A stretch of DNA of 11,524 nt from UBA1672 sp963977495 (lineage in GTDB: Bacteria; Pseudomonadota; Alphaproteobacteria; Micavibrionales; Micavibrionaceae): positions 1 to 11,524 of the forward strand of contig CAXBOT010000012.1 of the NCBI GenBank assembly GCA_963977495.1. Direction: 5' to 3'. Position 1 is the stretch's first letter. Every line of letters begins with the position of its first letter. Shown here in pieces: positions 6,567-11,524 of the stretch. The position numbers were made by a program, and so were the translations under genes. Below the pieces are notes generated by a model, which ran no database searches, was not told the origin of the DNA, and saw nothing but the letters and a program-made list of their open reading frames with translations.

Positions 6567-7160
6567 ATGAAAACAGACCTTCCACATCCGAAAAAACCGT
6601 ATAAAGAGCGCTCATTAGGCGCAATGCTCATCATGGGGTTTTTCATCCTTATCTTATTGGTATGTGTTTTAGCGCCCATCGTCATGGGGCTGTCAGAATT
6701 CATAACCGCGCAGAGCAGTTTTAACAAAGCCTTCGTTTTATATAGTGGCATGTCGGGATTATTGATTGCAATCGTTTGGTCATTGCTCATTCTCGGCATT
6801 TTTATGCTCACGAAAATGTCCCCTGACGTTGACACAAAAAAATCAAAACTGATATCGGCCTTGTTCGGGGCGCTGTTTTTCGGATTATGGATCTGGATTT
6901 TTTATAGTTTTGAAAGACCGCTCACGCTGTACTATGTTGATCATTATATCAATAAAGAGGGCACCGAATATGTCCTGTGTGATGGGAAACATAAAACGAC
7001 GAACAAATCCCAATATTCCCAAATTTTTGTTTACGCCCGAAACGATGTAGGATGCTCTCCGTACGATGCCTTAAAGCTCCGTACGCTTGATAAACCATCA
7101 GACCGCGAAAAAATCGAGCGCTTGAATGCAGACTATGACCATATTAACAAACAGGATTGA
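6567..7160 (+). CDS. Unknown three-TM membrane protein embedded in the que operon
   Basis: I do not recognise this 197-aa protein. A basic N-terminus (KK, residues 9-10) precedes three hydrophobic segments at about 19-41, 60-82 and 95-114. By the positive-inside rule the charged loop 83-94 (KMSPDVDTKKSK) is cytoplasmic and the C-terminal 80 residues are periplasmic. That domain has two cysteines (C138, C163) that could form a disulfide, and an acidic/basic C-terminal helix. It starts 8 nt after queE and ends 6 nt before queF, so it is surely co-transcribed under the preQ1 riboswitch. It does not look like the known queuosine-related transporters YhhQ or QueT, which have more membrane segments. 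The layout is faintly like DUF1240 inner-membrane proteins, but that is unverified. Its DNA is more AT-rich than the que genes around it. Confidence 0.75.
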   Translation: MKTDLPHPKKPYKERSLGAMLIMGFFILILLVCVLAPIVMGLSEFITAQSSFNKAFVLYSGMSGLLIAIVWSLLILGIFMLTKMSPDVDTKKSKLISALFGALFFGLWIWIFYSFERPLTLYYVDHYINKEGTEYVLCDGKHKTTNKSQYSQIFVYARNDVGCSPYDALKLRTLDKPSDREKIERLNADYDHINKQD

Positions 7161-7166
7161 AACAAA

Positions 7167-7634
7167 ATGAGCGATGACGAAAAACTTGAAGACATTACAA
7201 CATTGGGGAAAAAGGTCGATCTGCCGCAAAACCCTGATGAGGCAGAACTGGACCGCGTTTTAAATCCCAAGCCTGACATGCCCTATTGTGCGCGTTTTAC
7301 CGCGCCGGAATTTACCTCTTTGTGCCCTGTCACAGGCGCGCCGGATTATGCGCATCTGGTCATTGACTACGTGCCCAATAAATACATTATCGAGAGCAAA
7401 TCCCTGAAATTATTTCTGGGTTCCTTCCGCAATCACGGCGCGTTTCACGAAGATTGCACATTGGAAATTGCACACCGCATTATCAAGCGCGCGATCCCGA
7501 CTTGGCTGCGGATTGGTGGCTATTGGTATCCACGCGGCGGTATGCCGATTGATGTGTTCTACCAAACAGGCGAGCCACCCAAAGGCGTGTGGATTCCCGA
7601 TCAAGGCGTCGCACCCTATCGCGGGCGTGGTTAA
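7167..7634 (+). CDS. queF: NADPH-dependent 7-cyano-7-deazaguanine reductase QueF (short type)
   Basis: QueF reduces the nitrile of preQ0 to the aminomethyl group of preQ1, the molecule sensed by the upstream riboswitch and inserted into tRNA by Tgt (not in this window). At 155 aa it is the unimodular YkvM-type enzyme. FTSLCPVTGAPDYA supplies the thioimide-forming Cys (C53) and the acid D60. The QueF motif ESKSLKLFL (76-84) marks NADPH binding, and FHE (93-95) holds the conserved substrate glutamate. The N-terminal 35 residues are acidic and poorly conserved. An AGGA about 10 nt before the ATG overlaps the end of the preceding gene. It is the last gene of the operon, before a strong terminator. 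Confidence 0.96.
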   Translation: MSDDEKLEDITTLGKKVDLPQNPDEAELDRVLNPKPDMPYCARFTAPEFTSLCPVTGAPDYAHLVIDYVPNKYIIESKSLKLFLGSFRNHGAFHEDCTLEIAHRIIKRAIPTWLRIGGYWYPRGGMPIDVFYQTGEPPKGVWIPDQGVAPYRGRG

Positions 7635-7651
7635 TTACGTTTTTTAGTTTG

Positions 7652-7690
7652 ATAATCCCCCTTTGATGTAAAGAAGGGGGATTATTTATT
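7652..7690 (+). terminator. Intrinsic terminator of the que operon
   Basis: A perfect 12-bp stem, ATAATCCCCCTT (7652-7663) with AAGGGGGATTAT (7674-7685) around a 10-nt loop, is followed by a T-rich tail to 7690. It begins 17 nt after the queF stop. The convergent Cas2-like gene ends just to the right, but the minus strand has no U-tract, so activity is expected mainly rightward. Confidence 0.9.
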
Positions 7691-7713
7691 TTATAGCCTA
7701 AGATACACTTTGG

Positions 7714-7989
7714 TTAAGCTAGTCTTTTATCTACCCAATCTAAAGCTTCTTGATAAGGTCTTTCGAAGGCTATTTTATCTGCACTAGTCTGAACAACGAT
7801 TAGACTATCGTCATCATCTACAAAATTTCTGTTTATGAAATGGTTTCTGATTGTTTCAGGTGTACCTTTGATTGCTCCAATCCATACAGATTCAAGCGCT
7901 CTAACACACCCTAACTTCCTCAGTTCTTCCCATAAAGATTGATAATCTTTTTGGTTATTCAAGTCGTAAGATATAATAAAAACAGGCAT
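7714..7989 (-). CDS. Solo Cas2-like / SinR-family small protein
   Basis: A 91-aa protein beginning MPVFIISYDL, the first strand of the Cas2/VapD ferredoxin-like fold, with Asp at position 9 where Cas2 proteins carry their metal-binding Asp. It continues with a helix (about 16-26), the element ALESVWIG (31-38) matching the second strand of Cas2-like proteins, a helix and a final strand SLIVVQ. Such proteins are annotated as SinR family or Cas2-like. Some Cas2/VapD relatives are metal-dependent nucleases, but activity here is unknown. No cas1, other cas gene or CRISPR repeat lies in the window, so a role in spacer acquisition is unlikely. AAGGAG 8 nt before the ATG supports the start. The gene is visibly AT-richer than its neighbours, which hints at transfer. 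Family assignment is by pattern only. Confidence 0.7.
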   Translation of the reverse strand: MPVFIISYDLNNQKDYQSLWEELRKLGCVRALESVWIGAIKGTPETIRNHFINRNFVDDDDSLIVVQTSADKIAFERPYQEALDWVDKRLA

Positions 7990-8033
7990 GGCGTTTTCTC
8001 CTTATGCCGTTAAAGTTTAAAGCAACGACCTTG

Positions 8034-8227
8034 ACAAGCATGTGTAAATCACCAAAACTGGTGAGCATAAAATACGTTCTCCTGCGGTCATTGCAAAATA
8101 ATTTGCAGGTAGAATTTTCAAGGCTCAGGGTGCGTGTGGAACTAACCCTGAGCTTTACTGATTCTAGTCAGCTAAATTATCGTATTGCACCACTCTAGTA
8201 TCAAGAACAAAACGTAAACATGCTTGT
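8034..8227. other. Structured non-coding segment upstream of the Cas2-like gene
   Basis: Between the Cas2-like gene and the LRAT-type gene there is no convincing protein gene (7990-8273). A 10-nt arm ACAAGCATGT (8034-8043) is exactly complementary to ACATGCTTGT (8218-8227). Nested inside are three hairpins. TCACCA/TGGTGA is at 8049-8064. TGCAAA/TTTGCA is at 8092-8107, with CCTGC/GCAGG at 8081-8109 as an alternative. The third is a 12-bp stem with one G-U (8120-8131 with 8145-8156) around a 13-nt loop. This could be a structured RNA on either strand, the leader of the Cas2-like gene, or a small inverted-repeat element. No target-site duplication and no proper terminator follow the third hairpin. 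Confidence 0.4.
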
Positions 8228-8273
8228 GAATTACGGGGATAGGTCTTAATTTCTGTTATTTAGGGGGATTTTT

Positions 8274-8657
8274 TTACACCCGCCAGACGCGGCCTCTGGT
8301 CAGGATGCCCATTAGGACAATTCCTGCAAGACCGATCATGGTTGAGCGCAATTGCGGTGAGTGCTTGCGCCCGTGGCATTCGGTTGCGAAATGCTGGCAA
8401 TTATAGCCGAACAGATTATAGGCTTTGCCGATTTTATTACGAGCGTTGGATTCGACCATGGCGGGGTTAAGATCACTGGGGAATCCTTTGGAGCGAATTT
8501 TGCGACCGCCCGAAAAGCTTTGCAAATCTTCCTCAACAACGCAGCCTGTGCGCTTTGATCCCGCAATCACAGTACCGGCGGCGGTATAGATGCCGTCATG
8601 CTCGACGCCCATGCGCCAATTGATACTCAGGATTTCACCTTGTCTGAACATATCCAT
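8274..8657 (-). CDS. LRAT/H-REV107-type papain-fold protein with C-terminal membrane anchor
   Basis: A 127-aa protein of the LRAT branch of the permuted NlpC/P60 superfamily. H20 in GVEHDGIYTA matches the N-terminal catalytic His, and GYNCQHFAT gives the NC-x-H-F signature with catalytic C87. A hydrophobic stretch at about 104-120 followed by basic residues suggests a C-terminal membrane anchor, as in H-REV107/PLAAT proteins. Characterised relatives are phospholipid acyltransferases or phospholipases acting through an acyl-Cys intermediate. Substrate here is unknown. It lies 42 nt downstream of the VTT gene on the same strand, so it may be the last gene of the phospholipid operon. AGGAGG lies only 3 nt before the first ATG but 9 nt before an in-frame ATG at 8651, which may be the real start. 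Confidence 0.8.
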   Translation of the reverse strand: MDMFRQGEILSINWRMGVEHDGIYTAAGTVIAGSKRTGCVVEEDLQSFSGGRKIRSKGFPSDLNPAMVESNARNKIGKAYNLFGYNCQHFATECHGRKHSPQLRSTMIGLAGIVLMGILTRGRVWRV

Positions 8658-8699
8658 GTGCCTCCTATAATCTTACCTACAAAATAGCACAGATCGCAT

Positions 8700-9248
8700 T
8701 CAGATTCCCATTGTATAAAAGTAAAAGACGTAAAAACATACCCACGCGCCGATATGAATACGCAAGATGACCGATTGTGACAGCCGTTTTTTCAAGGCTT
8801 TGCTGATCAAATGAGCAAGGGCGGTCACGGTGATAAAACGCGCCATACGCGCAATAATGGTCGCCACAATAAACACCAAAAGCGGCGCCGAAAGATGCCC
8901 CGCCCAACTGGCGTAAATCTTATAAGGCACGCCCGCAAACATGCCTTGGCTCATCGCATAGAGCAGCGAATGCGCGCCGATATCCGCGCCGACCTTATCC
9001 ACCATATCCGTCGATACCGCGGGAACAAGGGGCAGGGCGGCTTCGATTTGTGCAAAATACTGCGCGCCCAAATAATACATCACCGCGCCGCCCGTAATCG
9101 CGCCCAGCGTGGCAATAGCAATATTGATATAGGCTTCGCGCGGGTTGGTTAACACAATGCGGCTGAGCCAAACATCGGGGACAAAGAAGAAAAACGTCGC
9201 CTCGGCAAAGCCCCAAATAAAGCTGACCAACCGCGTTTTCAGAGCCAT
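8700..9248 (-). CDS. YqaA-like / VTT (DedA superfamily) membrane protein
   Basis: An integral membrane protein of 182 aa with the features of the YqaA-type VTT (SNARE-associated/DedA) family. It opens with FIWGFAEATFFFFVPDVWL (about 10-28), then has a Gly-rich reentrant element GAITGGAVMYYLG (49-61) and a second conserved segment AGVPYKIYASWAGHLSAPLL (about 104-123). It ends in two further hydrophobic helices. DedA relatives support membrane homeostasis, and some flip polyprenyl phosphates or phosphatidylethanolamine. A similar lipid-moving role is inferred here from its operon partners. Its start overlaps the stop of the acyltransferase gene by 10 nt, with GGAG 8 nt before the ATG. Confidence 0.85.
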   Translation of the reverse strand: MALKTRLVSFIWGFAEATFFFFVPDVWLSRIVLTNPREAYINIAIATLGAITGGAVMYYLGAQYFAQIEAALPLVPAVSTDMVDKVGADIGAHSLLYAMSQGMFAGVPYKIYASWAGHLSAPLLVFIVATIIARMARFITVTALAHLISKALKKRLSQSVILRIHIGAWVCFYVFYFYTMGI

Positions 9249-9892
9249 TCTTTCGGCTCCATCTCCGCGGCGAGCGAGTCAAAACTGTTTTGTAATGCGT
9301 CCATCAGTACGGTGCGATCACCCGTCCAATGCACCGCTTCGCCGATATTGATCTCGCACACAAACGGAACCAGCAACGCCTCACCGCGTGGTAGCGATTT
9401 ACCAAGCCCATGCATAAATACAGGCGTGATTTCAATTTCGGGTTTGGTTTCGAGCAGCTTGGAAATACCATATTTAAGCGGCTGGCGTTGTTCAGGATCG
9501 CCGCGCGTCCCCTCAGGGAAGATCACCACGGTAAAGCCCGCATCCAGCGCCTCCACCACAGGGGTGAGCGGGTCTTGCGTTTTATCCGCGTTCTTTCGGT
9601 CAATCGGAATAATGCCGATAATATTGATCGAAAACCATGTCAAAAAAGGCGTACGGCAAAAATAATCCTTGGCCGCGACCACCTTTACACGCGGTAAATC
9701 CCGCAGCTTAAACAGGCTCATCAAAACCAGCGCATCCAAATGGGAGTTATGATTGGCGGCAATCAGGCGCGGCGTATCAATGCTCAACCGTTTTAAATGC
9801 CGTACGTTCAGCCCCAACATAATCATCAGAACGGGGCGTACAATCACACCGTAAAACAAAGCGCGTAATAATCTGATCATTTTATCCGCCAT
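9239..9892 (-). CDS. PlsC-type lysophospholipid (1-acyl-G3P) acyltransferase
   Basis: A membrane-associated acyltransferase of 217 aa, the usual PlsC length, expected to add the second acyl chain to lysophosphatidate or a related lysolipid. Motif I NHNSHLD (47-53) has the catalytic His48 and Asp53. Motif III FPEGTRGD (125-132) binds the phosphate, and VFMHGLGKSLPRGE (158-171) fits motif IV. A hydrophobic N-terminal segment (about 12-30) anchors it. The annotated ATG at 9892 overlaps the end of the CDP-diacylglycerol synthase gene. An in-frame ATG at 9880 directly after that gene's stop is an equally good start. It lies between the ynbB-like and VTT genes with overlaps on both sides, so it is translationally coupled. 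Confidence 0.92.
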   Translation of the reverse strand: MADKMIRLLRALFYGVIVRPVLMIMLGLNVRHLKRLSIDTPRLIAANHNSHLDALVLMSLFKLRDLPRVKVVAAKDYFCRTPFLTWFSINIIGIIPIDRKNADKTQDPLTPVVEALDAGFTVVIFPEGTRGDPEQRQPLKYGISKLLETKPEIEITPVFMHGLGKSLPRGEALLVPFVCEINIGEAVHWTGDRTVLMDALQNSFDSLAAEMEPKEWL

Positions 9893-10826
9893 AATAGAAA
9901 TACCGCACCATGTGGAAGAATAGCGGCGCGCTCAGGCTCAAAGAATCGATCCGATCGAGGATACCGCCATGCCCCGGAATTAAGGCCCCAGCGTCCTTAA
10001 TTTTCAAATCACGCTTGAGCGCCGAGAAGGTCACATCACCAATAAAGCCCGTCACGCCCAGCATAATCCCAACCGCAATCGCAAAGGGAATACTGAACGG
10101 TGTTAAAAAGAACGACAGCAAAACCGACATCACGGTGGTGGTGGCCACGCCGCCCAAAAACCCTTCCCATGTTTTTTTCGGGCTGACGGCGGGCATGATC
10201 TTATGCTTGCCGAATAATTTGCCCCACACATATTGCGCGACGTCATTCCCCTGATTGAGCACCGCCAAGAATAAAATAAGCGCAGGGCCGCCGACACCGC
10301 CGCCCACCAAAGGCAACTTCATCAACATCGCCGCGTGGGATACGGCAAAAACCGTAATCATCAACCCCCAACTGATCGCACTGACCGAGCGCAAGAACCC
10401 GTCGGTTTGCCCCGCCATCAACAAACGAAACGGCAGCAGGAAAAACACCCACACAGGGATAAACACAATGAACAATCCATATTGCCCCGTTGCCACGAAA
10501 AAATACTGCACCGGAATGGTCAGATATGCCCAAAACAACACCCGCCGATCGGCGCGGCGCAGCGGGATGATGGATATAAATTCCTTAAACGCCAGAAAGC
10601 TGATTAACCCGAACAAAATCACCGACACCAACGGCGAGGATAAAAGCGCAACCGAGAACACGGCAATCATCACCCACCAGCTTTTGACGCGATCCGCCAG
10701 TTCCTTATGTTTATTCTCCGTATCGTTCATACGCAAAACCGACACAATCACGCTCGCAGCAATCAAAAGCCCAAGCACAATGGCAAGGCCGTAATGAACA
10801 GGCTCCGTCAAATAATTGGATATCAT
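9882..10826 (-). CDS. ynbB: YnbB-like phosphatidate cytidylyltransferase (CDP-diacylglycerol synthase)
   Basis: This integral membrane enzyme should make CDP-diacylglycerol from CTP and phosphatidate. The 314-aa sequence ends in the complete CdsA signature (about 268-294: S-x-L-K-R, K-D-x-G, PGHGG, DR-x-D). It is preceded by VSPKKTWEGFLGG (214-226), with about eight hydrophobic segments in all. From memory it resembles E. coli YnbB more than housekeeping CdsA: the segments LNQGNDVAQYVWGK (190-203) and FISFLAFKEF-like first helices are shared. The gene partners are also those of the ynb operon rather than frr-uppS-dxr. It starts 16 nt after the CDP-alcohol phosphatidyltransferase stop with a weak AAGAG ribosome binding site, and its 3' end overlaps the acyltransferase start. 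Confidence 0.92.
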   Translation of the reverse strand: MISNYLTEPVHYGLAIVLGLLIAASVIVSVLRMNDTENKHKELADRVKSWWVMIAVFSVALLSSPLVSVILFGLISFLAFKEFISIIPLRRADRRVLFWAYLTIPVQYFFVATGQYGLFIVFIPVWVFFLLPFRLLMAGQTDGFLRSVSAISWGLMITVFAVSHAAMLMKLPLVGGGVGGPALILFLAVLNQGNDVAQYVWGKLFGKHKIMPAVSPKKTWEGFLGGVATTTVMSVLLSFFLTPFSIPFAIAVGIMLGVTGFIGDVTFSALKRDLKIKDAGALIPGHGGILDRIDSLSLSAPLFFHMVRYFYYGG

Positions 10827-10842
10827 GGGTTAGGCTCTTTCT

Positions 10843-11451
10843 TTATTGTTCTTCTTCTTCGCGGCGGATGGCAGACCGAATGCGGTTCACGCATGACCAG
10901 ACGGTTAAAATCGATAAAATCAGGAACACAGCGCCAATGCCCTTAGAGGACACAAGCCCCACCCCGATCAAAAAGCCCAGCGCGCCCGTTGCCACCGCGC
11001 GGTCGCTTTTGCCCATCGGCCCGTCATAGCAACGCTTGCCGCTCATCATAAACCCGACAACGCCGCACATCTCGCTCAGCGCCGCCAGATAAATAAACAG
11101 CGCAACAATCCACGCCGCCTGCGGTGCAAAGAAAATAAAGGGAATAAACAGCGCGGTATCAGACAGCACGTCGCCCACCTCATTCAGCGCCATGCCCAAT
11201 TTTGATTTCATGCCAAACTCACGCGCAAGCATCCCGTCAATCGCATTGAGCGCCATACGAAACACCAGAAAAAGCGGCAATAATATCCAGAAAATCCGCA
11301 CATCACACGACAATACAATGCCATAGAGGATGCTGGTATACAGCGCGAACAACGTCACATGATTGGCGGTAATATTACGCGTTGCCAACACCCCGCATAC
11401 AGGGCGTAAAATATCCTGAAAATGAGCTTTTAACTGATAAACACTCAGCAT
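10843..11451 (-). CDS. ynbA: YnbA-like CDP-alcohol phosphatidyltransferase family protein
   Basis: A membrane enzyme of the CDP-alcohol phosphatidyltransferase family, which swaps the CMP of a CDP-lipid for an alcohol head group. I take the ATG at 11451 (202 aa) rather than the upstream ATG at 11502. A GGGGGA ribosome binding site stands about 5 nt before it, and the protein then begins like YnbA. Counting from there, the signature runs N69-A-I-D72-G73-x2-A76-R77-x8-G86-x3-N90-x3-D94. The first and third of the four canonical metal-binding Asp residues are therefore Asn, which I recall as shared by YnbA-type proteins. Six hydrophobic segments are visible and the C-terminus ends in an acidic EEEEQ run. 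It is the first visible gene of the phospholipid cassette. The head-group acceptor is unknown. Confidence 0.88.
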   Translation of the reverse strand: MLSVYQLKAHFQDILRPVCGVLATRNITANHVTLFALYTSILYGIVLSCDVRIFWILLPLFLVFRMALNAIDGMLAREFGMKSKLGMALNEVGDVLSDTALFIPFIFFAPQAAWIVALFIYLAALSEMCGVVGFMMSGKRCYDGPMGKSDRAVATGALGFLIGVGLVSSKGIGAVFLILSILTVWSCVNRIRSAIRREEEEQ

Positions 11452-11524
11452 AATTATCCCCCACATGATTGTGCGCAACGAAGGAAACTGTACCATAAGC
11501 ACGCTGCCGATTACAGTCTTTGAT

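Noticed and set aside
7955..8069. Minus-strand ORF of about 37 codons overlapping the start of the Cas2-like gene, with AGGAG 10 nt upstream
   Set aside because: Although it has a fair ribosome binding site, it overlaps the next gene out of frame, lies in the hairpin region and has no protein-like pattern. An antitoxin or leader peptide cannot be excluded.
8004..8198. 64-codon plus-strand ORF upstream of the Cas2-like gene
   Set aside because: Its start lies inside the Shine-Dalgarno region of the opposite gene, its codons run through the inverted-repeat stems, and no Shine-Dalgarno precedes it.
7690..8273. CRISPR array beside the Cas2-like gene
   Set aside because: I looked for regularly spaced direct repeats on both strands and found only inverted repeats of unrelated sequence.

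Overview
The window looks like chromosomal DNA from an alphaproteobacterium of moderate GC content. The evidence is the style of DnaQ, an RhlE-like DEAD-box helicase, a complete preQ0/preQ1 pathway and densely packed operons. The exact lineage cannot be fixed from sequence alone. A Micavibrio-like or Rhodospirillales-like group is only a guess.

Left part (1-4166). A DEAD-box RNA helicase is cut by the left edge and runs leftward, with a long untranslated leader. Divergent from it is an AEC-family membrane transporter, followed by a class I glutamine amidotransferase and dnaQ, the proofreading exonuclease of DNA polymerase III. The amidotransferase and dnaQ are 19 nt apart and probably co-transcribed.

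Middle part (4167-7690). A 557-nt AT-rich gap carries a series of hairpins ending in a strong intrinsic terminator (a candidate small RNA or dnaQ 3' UTR), several inverted repeats and two DnaA-box-like sites. Next comes the best regulatory element of the window: a preQ1-I riboswitch whose 3' pseudoknot strand overlaps the Shine-Dalgarno sequence of queC. It controls an operon queC-queD-queE-[unknown 3-TM membrane protein]-queF, closed by a 12-bp GC-rich terminator. Together these enzymes make preQ1, the precursor of queuosine in tRNA. The product feeds back on the leader. The membrane protein between queE and queF matches no queuosine enzyme or transporter that I recognise.

AT-rich island (7691-8273). 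A leftward solo Cas2-like/SinR-family small protein is preceded by a 280-nt non-coding stretch with three internal hairpins bracketed by a 10-nt inverted repeat. No CRISPR array is present.

Right part (8274-11524). A leftward, overlapping operon reads in transcription order: YnbA-like CDP-alcohol phosphatidyltransferase, YnbB-like CDP-diacylglycerol synthase, PlsC-type acyltransferase, VTT/DedA-type (YqaA-like) membrane protein, then an LRAT/H-REV107-type papain-fold protein with a C-terminal membrane anchor. This resembles the E. coli ynb operon, extended by two membrane-lipid genes, and suggests an auxiliary phospholipid synthesis and remodelling cassette.
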